A stretch of 64,000 bases of DNA, taken from NCBI GenBank assembly GCA_016712635.1, contig JADJQS010000002.1:434001-498000 (forward strand), read 5' to 3'. The translations under genes were made by a program, and so were the position numbers. Shown in pieces: positions 51,221-60,242 of the stretch. Below the pieces are notes generated by a model. That model searched no databases, had not been told where the DNA came from, and saw only the letters and a list, made by a program, of their open reading frames with translations. Position 1 is the stretch's first letter. Every line of letters begins with the position of its first letter. This stretch comes from Gammaproteobacteria bacterium (GTDB lineage: Bacteria; Pseudomonadota; Gammaproteobacteria; SZUA-140).

Positions 51221-53074
51221 CTAGATCGCCAGCTTGCTCAGCTTGCGCCCGCCGTAGACCAGATTCACCATGGCGCGCGACACCAGTACTCCGCTGAACA
51301 TCGAGGTCAGGATGCCGATGCACAGCACCACGGCGAACCCGCGTATCGGGCCGGAGCCCAGCATAAACAGCGCAAACCCCGCGATCAGCGTCGTGATATT
51401 GGAGTCGACGATGGTGTTCCAGGCGCGCTCGTATCCCGCCTGGATGGCGGCCTGCGGCGAATTGCCGTTGCGCAGCTCCTCGCGTATGCGCTCGAAGATA
51501 AGCACGTTGGCATCGATGGCCATACCCAGTGTCAGCGCGATGCCCGCGATGCCGGGCAGGGTGAGCGTCGCCTGCAGCATGGACAGGATCGCCACCAGAA
51601 GCACCATGTTACCGAACAGCGATACGGAGGCGATCACGCCGAACACCCGGTAATAGAAGCTCATGAACAGGGTGATAGCGGCGAAACCTATCAGGGTGGA
51701 GTTGAAGCCGCGCGCGATGTTCTGTGCGCCCAGACTGGGACCGACGGTGCGCTCCTCGACGATCTCCATGGGCGCTGCAAGCGCGCCCGCGCGCAGCAGC
51801 AGGGCGAGATCGCGCGCCTCGCCCGGGCCGTCGAGCCCGGTGATCTGGAACCGCTTGCTGAACTGGTCGCGTATCGTGGCGACATTGATCACCTCCTCGA
51901 CCGTCTTCGCCTCCTTCACCGGCGCGCCGTCCACCATGCGGGTCAGGGTCTTGTTCTCGATGAAGACCACCGCCATCGGCTTGCCGATGTTTTCCTTGGT
52001 CGTCTGCAGCATCATGCGCGCACCCTTGCTGTCCAGGGTGACGTATACGGCGGGGGATCCGGTCTGCTGGTCCAGCCCCGAGGCGGCGTCGATGATCTGG
52101 TCGCCGGTGACGATGATGCGGCGCTCCAGCAGGACCGGATTGCCGTTACGCTCCCGGTACAGGCGCGACCCTACCGGCACCTTGCCCTCGAGCGCGGCGG
52201 TGATGTCGCCGTCGGCGTCCAGCATGCGGAATTCGAGGGTGGCGGTTGCACCGAGGATCTCCTTGGCACGGGCCGGGTCCTGCACGCCGGGGAGCTGCAC
52301 CACGATGCGGTTGCTGCCCTGACGCTGGATGACCGGCTCGGCGACGCCCAGCTCGTTGATGCGATTGCGCAGGGTGAGGATGTTCTGCTGCAGAGCGAAG
52401 TTCTTGGAATCGAGCACTTCCTTGTCGCTGAGCGAAGCCACCAGATAGTAGGCGTCATCCGCGTCGCTCTCGTTCAGCAGCAGCGCGGGAAACTCGCGGC
52501 TTATCCGTTCCTGGGCTGTGGCGCGTTCATCCGCGCTGCGGAACTTGGCCTCCACCCCGGCGTCGGCGCGGCTGATGGAGAGATAGCGGATCTTGTCCTC
52601 GCGCAGCAGCGAACGGAGGTCGCTCACGTAACGCTCTTCGGCCTGGGCCACGGCGGCTTCCATGTCCACCTCCATCAGGAAGTGCACGCCGCCACGCAGG
52701 TCGAGGCCGAGATACATCGGTGCCGCGTTCAGGCTTTCCATCCACTTCGGCGTGGCGGGGACCAGGTTCAACGCCACCACGTAGTCATCGCCCAGCGTCC
52801 GGATCATCCGTTCCTGGGCCTTCAACTGGACGTCGGTGCCGGGGAAACGCAGGCTGAGCCGTTCACCTTCCTGCTCCAGGCCGGCATAGGGCAGGTCCGC
52901 GCCCTTCAGCGCCTCCTCGATGCGCTCCTTCACAGACTCGTCGAGGGTCGCGCCGCGCAGGGCGGAGATCTGGACCACCGGCACTTCCCCGTACAGGTTC
53001 GGGATCGCATACAGGAATCCGGCGAGCATGATCACGAGGATCATCAGGTTTTTCCACAAAGGGTAGCGATTCAT
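51221..53074 (-). CDS. secD: Protein translocase subunit SecD
   Basis: About 617 residues. The N-terminal membrane helix (about 10-28) precedes a large periplasmic domain with LGLDLRGGVHFLMEVD. The C-terminal membrane part contains GMAIDANVLIFERIREELRNG. I start at ATG 53074 (MNRYPLWKN); a TTG at 53092 is an alternative and neither has a strong ribosome binding site. It lies in the queA-tgt-yajC-secD-secF cluster. Confidence 0.95.
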   Translation of the reverse strand: MNRYPLWKNLMILVIMLAGFLYAIPNLYGEVPVVQISALRGATLDESVKERIEEALKGADLPYAGLEQEGERLSLRFPGTDVQLKAQERMIRTLGDDYVVALNLVPATPKWMESLNAAPMYLGLDLRGGVHFLMEVDMEAAVAQAEERYVSDLRSLLREDKIRYLSISRADAGVEAKFRSADERATAQERISREFPALLLNESDADDAYYLVASLSDKEVLDSKNFALQQNILTLRNRINELGVAEPVIQRQGSNRIVVQLPGVQDPARAKEILGATATLEFRMLDADGDITAALEGKVPVGSRLYRERNGNPVLLERRIIVTGDQIIDAASGLDQQTGSPAVYVTLDSKGARMMLQTTKENIGKPMAVVFIENKTLTRMVDGAPVKEAKTVEEVINVATIRDQFSKRFQITGLDGPGEARDLALLLRAGALAAPMEIVEERTVGPSLGAQNIARGFNSTLIGFAAITLFMSFYYRVFGVIASVSLFGNMVLLVAILSMLQATLTLPGIAGIALTLGMAIDANVLIFERIREELRNGNSPQAAIQAGYERAWNTIVDSNITTLIAGFALFMLGSGPIRGFAVVLCIGILTSMFSGVLVSRAMVNLVYGGRKLSKLAI

Positions 53075-53102
53075 GGCGCGCTCGTCCGGCAACCGGGCCG
53101 GC

Positions 53103-53444
53103 TCAGTCCCCCTTGTCCTTGCCGATGGTCCCCTTGGGAAGCATGGTGGTGATGGCCGCCTTCTGCATCCTGACCACCACGCCGTCGGTAATCTCCACCG
53201 AGACGAAATTGTCGTCGACCTTGGTGATCCTGCCGAGCAGTCCGCCCGTGGTCACCACTTCGTCGCCCTTGGCCAGCGCGGCGACCATCTTCTTGTGCTC
53301 CTTCGCGCGCTTCATCTGCGGCCGCAGGAGCAGGAAATAGAAAATGACGAATATGAGGATGAGCGGGATGAGGCTGGCGAATCCGGACTGCGCGGGCGCG
53401 CCTCCCCCGGCTTGGGCCCATGCGTCGCTGATGAAGAAATCCAT
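53103..53444 (-). CDS. yajC: Preprotein translocase subunit YajC
   Basis: About 113 residues. One N-terminal membrane helix (about 20-42, PLILIFVIFYFLLLRPQMKR) followed by a soluble domain (GDEVVTTGGLLGRITKVDDNFVSVEI). It accompanies SecDF. ATG 53444 is preferred because GGAGA lies 7 bases upstream; GTG 53450 is too close to that site. Order tgt-yajC-secD is standard. Confidence 0.95.
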   Translation of the reverse strand: MDFFISDAWAQAGGGAPAQSGFASLIPLILIFVIFYFLLLRPQMKRAKEHKKMVAALAKGDEVVTTGGLLGRITKVDDNFVSVEITDGVVVRMQKAAITTMLPKGTIGKDKGD

Positions 53445-53487
53445 GATCACTCTCCTGTAAGATCAACCCTGGCCATAAAGCCGGTCA

Positions 53488-54615
53488 TTATGCCACAGGC
53501 TCCCCGTTTTGGGTGCGTTTTTCATAAAAGCGCCGCACGAATCCGGCCAGATCCCCCGCCGCGATCGCCGCACGCAGGCCCTGCATAAGTGACTGGTAGT
53601 AATACAGGTTGTGCAGTGTATTCAGGCGCGCGCCGAGTATCTCGTTGCATACCGCGAGATGACGCAGGTAGGCGCGGCTGTAGTTGCGGCAGGTATGACA
53701 TCCGCAATGCTCGTCGAGGGGGCGCGTGTCCTTGCGGTAGGCGCTGTTGCGTATCCTGATGACGCCGCCCTCGACGAACAGATGCCCGTTGCGCGCGTTG
53801 CGCGTCGGCAGCACGCAATCGAACATGTCTATCCCGCGGCTCACCGCCTCGACGATATCCTCTGGCTTGCCCACCCCCATCAGATAGCGGGGCGCGCGTT
53901 CCGGCATTTCCGGCGCGAGAAAGTCGAGCACGCGCAGCATCTCGCCGCGCGGCTCGCCGACCGAGAGGCCGCCGATGGCATAGCCGTCGAACCCGATCGC
54001 GCGCAGCCCGCGCAGCGAACGCTCCCGCAGATCCTCGTACATGCCGCCCTGCACGATGCCGAACAGCGCCGCGCCGTTACGCTCGCCGTGGGCATCGAAG
54101 GCCGTGCGGCTGCGTTCCGCCCAGCGCAGCGACAGCTCCATCGATATGCGCGCCTCGTCCTCGGTGGCGGGATAGGGCGTGCATTCGTCGAACACCATGA
54201 CGACGTCGACCCCGAGCGCCCGCTGGACGGCGATCGACTCCTCCGGACCGAGAAACACGGGCGCCCCGTCGACGGGCGAACGGAAATGGACGCCCTGCTC
54301 CGATAGCTTGCGCATGTCGCCGAGACTGAAGACCTGGTAGCCCCCCGAGTCGGTGAGGATCGGCCCGTCCCATGCCATGAACTCGTGCAGTCCGCCGTGC
54401 GCCGAAATCACTTCGACGCCGGGACGCAGCATCAGGTGAAAGGTATTGGACAGGATGATCTCCGCCCCCGTCGCCCGCAGTTCGTCCGGATCCATCGCCT
54501 TGACGGTTCCATAGGTGCCCACCGGCATGAATGCCGGGGTCTCGACCACCCCGCGCGCGAACTCGATGCGGCCGCGCCGAGCCGCGCCGTCGGTGGAAAG
54601 CAGGGTGAAATTCAT
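53488..54615 (-). CDS. tgt: tRNA-guanine transglycosylase
   Basis: About 375 residues. The nucleophile Asp stretch is DVVMVFDECTPYPAT with ILTDSGGYQVFSLG. The zinc site lies near the C terminus (CGCHTC followed by YLRHL, ligands three Cys and a His). It exchanges guanine 34 for preQ1 in tRNAs for Asp, Asn, His and Tyr. QueA downstream in the pathway is encoded next to it, and QueD elsewhere in the window. Confidence 0.96.
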   Translation of the reverse strand: MNFTLLSTDGAARRGRIEFARGVVETPAFMPVGTYGTVKAMDPDELRATGAEIILSNTFHLMLRPGVEVISAHGGLHEFMAWDGPILTDSGGYQVFSLGDMRKLSEQGVHFRSPVDGAPVFLGPEESIAVQRALGVDVVMVFDECTPYPATEDEARISMELSLRWAERSRTAFDAHGERNGAALFGIVQGGMYEDLRERSLRGLRAIGFDGYAIGGLSVGEPRGEMLRVLDFLAPEMPERAPRYLMGVGKPEDIVEAVSRGIDMFDCVLPTRNARNGHLFVEGGVIRIRNSAYRKDTRPLDEHCGCHTCRNYSRAYLRHLAVCNEILGARLNTLHNLYYYQSLMQGLRAAIAAGDLAGFVRRFYEKRTQNGEPVA

Positions 54616-54744
54616 GGCGTCACATGCAAGGTTGAAGGTTCACGATCCGAACGGAAAGCGATTATAAAGCACCGCCTGCCCTGCCCGACCAGTTCATTCA
54701 CTTTACATTACCGCCCACGATCCTGTCCCGGCGGTCCGCCGCGG

Positions 54745-55770
54745 CTAAACGATCAGCATCGCATCGCCGTAGCTGAAGAACCGGTAACGCGCCGCGACCG
54801 CGTGGCGGTACGCCGACATCACCGATTCATAGCCGCCGAAGGCGCAGACCAGCATCAGCAGGGTGGAATGCGGCATGTGAAAATTGGTGATCATGCCGTC
54901 GACGGCCCGGAAACGGTATCCCGGCGTGATGAATATGTCCGTCTCCGCGCGCAACGGTTGCGGCCCCTCCGCGTCCGCCGCGGCTTCCAGCGCGCGCACG
55001 ACCGTGGTGCCCACCGCGATCACGCGACCGCCGCGCGACCGCGCCGCACGCATCTCCGCGCAGGCCTGCGCGCCGACCTCGATCCGCTCGGCATGCATCC
55101 GGTGCCGGCCCAGGTCCTCACTACGCACCGGCTGGAAGGTGCCGGCGCCCACATGCAGCGTGATATGGGCGCGCAGGATACCGGCCGCATCGAGGCGGGA
55201 GAGCAGATCCGCGTCGAAATGCAGGCCGGCGGTCGGCGCGGCGACAGCGCCTTCGCTGCGGGCGAAAACCGTCTGATAACGTTCGCGGTCGAGCGCGTCG
55301 GCCGGCCGGGTGATGTACGGCGGCAGGGGCATGGCCCCGCTGGAATGCATGACTTCAGCGAAGCTGCGGCCGCCATCGAGGCGCAATTCATAGAATCCTC
55401 CGCTTACGCGCTGGAGGACCTCGGCCCCCACTCCACCCTCCAGCGCCACGCGGCCGCCGGTGCGCAGGGGTTTGCTCGCGCGGATCTGTACCAGCGCCGA
55501 GTCCGGTGCAAGCACGCGCTCGACCAGCACCTCGATGCGGCCGCCGGTGTCCTTGATACCGGACAGGCGCGCCGGCATGACGCGGGTGTCGTTGAAAACC
55601 AGCAGGTCGCCCGCCCGGAGCAGCGCGGGCAGGTCCGCGATCATGCTGTCGCGTACCTCCCCGCCGCACCGGTCGAGACACAGCAGGCGGCTGTGGCTGC
55701 GTACGGGCAACGGGGCCTGGGCGATGAGTTCCGCAGGCAACTCATAGAAAAAGTCGGATAAGCGCATCAC
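54745..55770 (-). CDS. queA: S-adenosylmethionine:tRNA ribosyltransferase-isomerase
   Basis: About 341 residues. Family signatures are MRLSDFFYELPAELIAQ, RAGDLLVFNDTRVMPARL, GAVAAPTAGLHFD and VGAGTFQPVRSED. It transfers ribose from SAM to preQ1-tRNA, making epoxyqueuosine. The first residues may start at GTG 55770 or ATG 55767 (adjacent codons). 129 bases separate it from tgt. It is divergent from the tRNA-Leu gene. Confidence 0.96.
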   Translation of the reverse strand: MMRLSDFFYELPAELIAQAPLPVRSHSRLLCLDRCGGEVRDSMIADLPALLRAGDLLVFNDTRVMPARLSGIKDTGGRIEVLVERVLAPDSALVQIRASKPLRTGGRVALEGGVGAEVLQRVSGGFYELRLDGGRSFAEVMHSSGAMPLPPYITRPADALDRERYQTVFARSEGAVAAPTAGLHFDADLLSRLDAAGILRAHITLHVGAGTFQPVRSEDLGRHRMHAERIEVGAQACAEMRAARSRGGRVIAVGTTVVRALEAAADAEGPQPLRAETDIFITPGYRFRAVDGMITNFHMPHSTLLMLVCAFGGYESVMSAYRHAVAARYRFFSYGDAMLIV

Positions 55771-55852
55771 TCTGGTGCAGGCGGGCAGAGGCCGGCGCTT
55801 GTGCTGATTGTTGTCATGTCCGTACGGGGGCTTGTATACTCACACGCTGCGC

Positions 55853-55939
55853 GCCGGGGTGGCGGAACAGGTAGACGCGCCGGACTCAAAATCCGGTGGT
55901 TTCACGACCGTGAGAGTTCGAGTCTCTCTCCCGGCACCA
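55853..55939 (+). tRNA. tRNA-Leu (CAA)
   Basis: Plus-strand class II tRNA. Acceptor GCCGGGG pairs with TCCCGGC (one G-T), anticodon stem CCGGA/TCCGG encloses loop CTCAAAA (anticodon CAA), long variable arm GTGGTTTCACGACC, T arm AGTTCGAGTCT. CCA is encoded at 55937-55939. Confidence 0.96.
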
Positions 55940-56158
55940 CATGCACACGATACATCCGGCGAAAGATGCCGAGAGAATATACCATAACTGTCGTTCCATC
56001 CCGTTCCGCGGCGCCGTCGCGGAGCAACTGCCGTGCTGCATCCCCGGCATTCAGGATTCGGGCACACTGCCCGATACAATGGTGTCACCGAGGCCGCCAG
56101 CATTATCTGACACCGGCGGCCTCCTCTCCGATCTAACGACAAGAAGGTGCGACAGGTA

Positions 56159-58720
56159 ATGACAGGCACGCGCTTTTCCCTCGAAGTCCGCCCGGTTATC
56201 CCGGGACGCCTCGGCAGACTTGAAGAACTCGCAAACGATTTGCTGTACAGCTGGGACAGCCAGGTCCGCGGCCTGTTCGTCCGCCTCGACTCCGATCTGT
56301 GGGAACGCTGCGGGCACAACCCCAAGGTGTTCCTGCGACGCATCTCGCAGCACATCCTGGAGACTGCCGCCGCCGACACGATCTACCTGCAGGACTATGA
56401 CCGCATCCTCGCGGCCTATGACTCCTACCTGAAGCACCGCCACGCGGGCCGGCGCGGCCTGAGCATCTTCGATCCGGACACCGACCTGGTCGCGTACTTC
56501 TGCGCCGAATTCGGCCTGCACGAGAGTTTCCCGATCTACTCCGGCGGCCTCGGCATCCTGGCGGGAGACCACTGCAAGGCGGCAAGCGACCTCGGCATCC
56601 CCTTCGTCGCGGTCGGCCTGCTGTACCGCGAAGGCTACTTCCACCAGACCATAGACGGCAACGGCAACCAGGTCGCGCACTATTTCAACACCAGTCCCGA
56701 GGTCCTGCCCATCGCTCCGGCGCGCGACCCCGATGGCAAGGACGTGCACGTGCAGGTGGAACTGCCCGGCCGGCGCGTCGAGCTCAAGGTATGGAAGGCG
56801 AAGGCCGGCCACATCTCGCTCTATTTTCTCGACAGCGACCTGCCGTCGAACAACGACCATGACCGCCGCATCACCTATCAGCTCTATGGCGGCGACATCA
56901 ACACCCGCATACAGCAGGAGATCGTGCTCGGCATCGGCGGCGTGCGTGCGCTGCGCGCGGTCGGGCTGTCGCCCACGGTCTGGCACATCAATGAGGGCCA
57001 TGCCGCCTTCCAGATACTGGAACGCTGCCGGGACCGCATGCAGCAGGGGCTGAGCTTCGAAGCGGCGTGGGAACTGGTCGCCGCCGGCACCGTATTCACC
57101 ACGCACACGCCAGTGCCGGCCGGACATGACATATTCCATCACGACCTGATCCTGTCCTATTTCGAGCGTTACATCCGCGAGACGCGCATCAGCGAAAAGA
57201 AGTTCCTGTCACTGGGCGCCTACCCCACCAACGACAAGGGGTTCAACATGACCGCGCTCGCCCTGCGCGGGTCGCGTTTCCAGAACGGAGTCAGCCGCAT
57301 CCACGGCGACGTGGCATCGCAGATGGAAGGCTACATCTGGCCGCAGATCCCGCCGGCGGAGAATCCGATCGGCTACGTCACCAACGGCGTGCATGTGCCG
57401 ACGTTCCTGGCGCAGGAATGGGTCAACCTGTTCGAAATGCACTTCGGGCCCGGCTGGCGCAACGAACTGCTCAACGAGGAATTCTGGGAGGCGATCGACG
57501 AGATTCCGGACCACAGCTTCTGGAGCATCCGCCAGACGCTCAAGTCCAAGCTATACCAGGACATCTACCGGCGCGTCTGCAACCAGCAGCGCCGCAACGG
57601 CACCAGTCCGACCCAGGTGGAGCGCCTGACGCGCTATCTCACCATGTCCGAAACGGACATCCTCACGGTCGGCTTCGCGCGCCGCTTCGCCACCTACAAG
57701 CGCGCCACCCTGCTGTTCTCGGACCCGGAACGGCTCGCGCGCCTGCTCAACGATCCCGAGCGGCCTGTCGTGTTCATCTTCGCCGGCAAGGCCCACCCGC
57801 TCGACATCCCCGGCCAGCGCCTGCTGCAGGTGATCCATGACTTTTCGCGCCGGCCCGAATTCGAGGGACGCATCCTGCTCGTCGAGGGCTACGACCTCGC
57901 GCTGGGGCGCAAGCTCGTCACCGGCGTCGACGTCTGGCTCAACACCCCCGCCTACCCGATGGAGGCCAGCGGCACCTCCGGCGAGAAGGCCGGCATCAAC
58001 GGCGTGATCAATCTCAGCGTGCTCGACGGCTGGTGGGGAGAGGGCTACAACGGCGAGAACGGCTGGGCGATCACCCCGCACGGCCAGCATTTCGACGAGA
58101 GCTTCCGCAACCGGGAAGAGGCGAACGAACTGCTCGATCTGCTCGAGACCCAGGTGGTCCCGCTGTACTACAGCCGCAGGACCCAGGGATACTCGCGCCC
58201 CTGGGTGCTCAAGGCCAAGGCGTCGATGAAATCGCTGATGCCGCGCTTCAATGCGCAGCGCATGGTGATGGATTACGCCGAAAAGCTCTACGGCCGCGCC
58301 ATACGCCAGCGCGCCCAGCTGGGTGAAAACGGCGGCGAACCCGCGCGCCAGCTCGCGGAGTGGAAACAGGCGGTCGCGAAGGCGTGGCCCGGCGTGTCAA
58401 TCCGCCGCGTCGACGACGGGCGCAATACACTGCTGGCGAGCGAAGAGCTGAAGATCCAGGTCGCGGCCCGCCTCAACGGGCTCAAGGCGGAGGATGTCTA
58501 CCTGGAATGCCTGGTCGGCACCGAGCCCGAGCCGGGTGATTTCACCAACCACAGCGTCTACCGTTTCCAGGCGGACGGCCAGGGTGAACAGGGCGAAACG
58601 ATCTTCACGCTCGAGCTGCATCCGCCGCTGCCCGGGCTGCAGCATTACAAGATCCGCATGTACCCCTATCACAGGCTGCTGAGCCGCCGCTTCGAAACCG
58701 GTTACATGCTCTGGCTGTAG
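56159..58720 (+). CDS. glgP: Alpha-glucan (glycogen) phosphorylase
   Basis: About 853 residues. It has the long form with a DUF3417-like N-terminal domain (about 10-125, LEELANDLLYSWDSQVRGLF) and the GT35 catalytic core (about 130-720). The PLP lysine is in EASGTSGEKAGINGVINLS, near residue 610. It releases glucose 1-phosphate from glycogen ends. I prefer ATG 56159 to the GTG at 56147 12 bases earlier; both have weak sites. It is convergent with malQ. Confidence 0.93.
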   Translation: MTGTRFSLEVRPVIPGRLGRLEELANDLLYSWDSQVRGLFVRLDSDLWERCGHNPKVFLRRISQHILETAAADTIYLQDYDRILAAYDSYLKHRHAGRRGLSIFDPDTDLVAYFCAEFGLHESFPIYSGGLGILAGDHCKAASDLGIPFVAVGLLYREGYFHQTIDGNGNQVAHYFNTSPEVLPIAPARDPDGKDVHVQVELPGRRVELKVWKAKAGHISLYFLDSDLPSNNDHDRRITYQLYGGDINTRIQQEIVLGIGGVRALRAVGLSPTVWHINEGHAAFQILERCRDRMQQGLSFEAAWELVAAGTVFTTHTPVPAGHDIFHHDLILSYFERYIRETRISEKKFLSLGAYPTNDKGFNMTALALRGSRFQNGVSRIHGDVASQMEGYIWPQIPPAENPIGYVTNGVHVPTFLAQEWVNLFEMHFGPGWRNELLNEEFWEAIDEIPDHSFWSIRQTLKSKLYQDIYRRVCNQQRRNGTSPTQVERLTRYLTMSETDILTVGFARRFATYKRATLLFSDPERLARLLNDPERPVVFIFAGKAHPLDIPGQRLLQVIHDFSRRPEFEGRILLVEGYDLALGRKLVTGVDVWLNTPAYPMEASGTSGEKAGINGVINLSVLDGWWGEGYNGENGWAITPHGQHFDESFRNREEANELLDLLETQVVPLYYSRRTQGYSRPWVLKAKASMKSLMPRFNAQRMVMDYAEKLYGRAIRQRAQLGENGGEPARQLAEWKQAVAKAWPGVSIRRVDDGRNTLLASEELKIQVAARLNGLKAEDVYLECLVGTEPEPGDFTNHSVYRFQADGQGEQGETIFTLELHPPLPGLQHYKIRMYPYHRLLSRRFETGYMLWL

Positions 58721-58744
58721 CAGGCTACGCGCCCGGGACAAGCG

Positions 58745-60241
58745 TCACCCCGCGGGCGGGATGCGTCCGTAGAGGGCATTCATGTGGCGGAGCCGGGCGG
58801 CGAGATCCGGGGCGACCTGGTCCCAGGTGAAGCGCCAGCGCCAGTTGTCCTGCGTGGTACCCGGCGTGTTCATGCGGTGCTCCCCACCCAGGCAGAGCGC
58901 ATCCTGCAGCGGGATCACCGCGGTATTGGCCACCGAGGCCAGCGCTGCGCGGATCAGGGGCCACGGCATCGCTTCCTGCGGCTGACCGAGATATTCCAGC
59001 ACCCTCGCCTGCGCCTGCGCATCGAGACCGCGGTACCATCCGAGCGTCGTGTCATTGTCGTGCGTGCCGGTGTAGACAACGCTGTCTTTCGCGTGGCTGT
59101 GCGGCAGGTAGGGGTTGTCGCTCCCCCCGTCGAAGGCAAACTGCAGTATGCGCATGCCGGGCATCCGGTACTGCTCGCGCAGCGCATGCACCTGGGGCGT
59201 GATCAGGCCGAGATCCTCGGCGACGAACGGCAGCGCGCCGAAACGGCGCAGCACCGCCTCGAAGAATGTTGCGCCTGGGCCCTCGACCCAGCGCCCGCCC
59301 ATCGCGGTGGGGTGGTCGGCCGGGATTTCCCAGTAGGCCTCGAAGCCGCGGAAATGGTCGATGCGGACCAGGTCGAACATCCTGACCTGGCGCTCGATGC
59401 GCTGCATCCACCAGGCGAAACCGTCCTGCTCCATCAGTTTCCAGCGGTAATGCGGATTGCCCCAGCGCTGCCCGGTCGAGGAAAAATAGTCTGGCGGCAC
59501 CCCGGCCACCACCGCGGGATGTCCCTTGTCATCCAGCTCGAACAGATGCCGGTTCACCCATACGTCGACGCTGTCGTGGGCGACAAAGATCGGCATATCA
59601 CCCATGATGAGGATGCCGCGTCGATTGGCCTCCGCCCGCACCGCGCCCCACTGGCGGTGGAAGACGAACTGTTCGAAGCAGACGCGTTCGATCGCCGCGC
59701 GGTGCTTGCGCCGCGCCTTCTCCAGTGCGGCGCCGTCGCGGTCGCGCAGCGCGCCGGGCCAGCGCGACCAGTCGGCGCACTCGTACCGCGTGCGCAAGGC
59801 CTGGAACAAGGCGTAATCGGGCAGCCAGTCCTGCTGCGCCGACATGAATTCATCGAAGGCGGCGCGGTCCTCCGCCGGCGCACGCTCGAGGAATCCCGCC
59901 CGCGCGAGTTCCACCAGCTCTTCGTGACCTTCAGTCCCGGCGGCATCTGCACGCGTGAGCGCCGCGCCGTCCAGCCAGCCCCATTGCGCCAGCCTGTCGA
60001 GGGAGATCAGCCGGGGGCTGCCCGCATGCACGGAGAGGCACTGATAGGGGGAGCCGTTCGCATGCGTGGGGCCGAGCGGCAGCATCTGCCACAGGGTCTG
60101 CCCGGCAGCGGACAGGAAATCGATGAAGCGGAAGGCGTCGTCCCCGAAGTCGCCGCATCCGCGCGGGCCCGGCAGCGATGTCGGATGAAGCAGTATGCCC
60201 GCCCGGCGTGTGTTGAGCGCTTGCACGGCCGCCGGCGCCAC
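58745..60241 (-). CDS. malQ: 4-alpha-glucanotransferase (GH77 amylomaltase)
   Basis: About 498 residues with the GH77 core. Signatures include RRAGILLHPTSLPG, LPLGPTHANGSPYQC, FDLVRIDHFRGFEAYWEIP (catalytic Asp of VRIDHFRG), LPFVAEDLGLITPQV and VYTGTHDNDTTLGWY. It disproportionates short glucans so the phosphorylase can use them. It lies 1 base after the GH57 gene stop on the minus strand, in the glycogen cluster. Confidence 0.95.
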   Translation of the reverse strand: MAPAAVQALNTRRAGILLHPTSLPGPRGCGDFGDDAFRFIDFLSAAGQTLWQMLPLGPTHANGSPYQCLSVHAGSPRLISLDRLAQWGWLDGAALTRADAAGTEGHEELVELARAGFLERAPAEDRAAFDEFMSAQQDWLPDYALFQALRTRYECADWSRWPGALRDRDGAALEKARRKHRAAIERVCFEQFVFHRQWGAVRAEANRRGILIMGDMPIFVAHDSVDVWVNRHLFELDDKGHPAVVAGVPPDYFSSTGQRWGNPHYRWKLMEQDGFAWWMQRIERQVRMFDLVRIDHFRGFEAYWEIPADHPTAMGGRWVEGPGATFFEAVLRRFGALPFVAEDLGLITPQVHALREQYRMPGMRILQFAFDGGSDNPYLPHSHAKDSVVYTGTHDNDTTLGWYRGLDAQAQARVLEYLGQPQEAMPWPLIRAALASVANTAVIPLQDALCLGGEHRMNTPGTTQDNWRWRFTWDQVAPDLAARLRHMNALYGRIPPAG

Positions 60242-60242
60242 T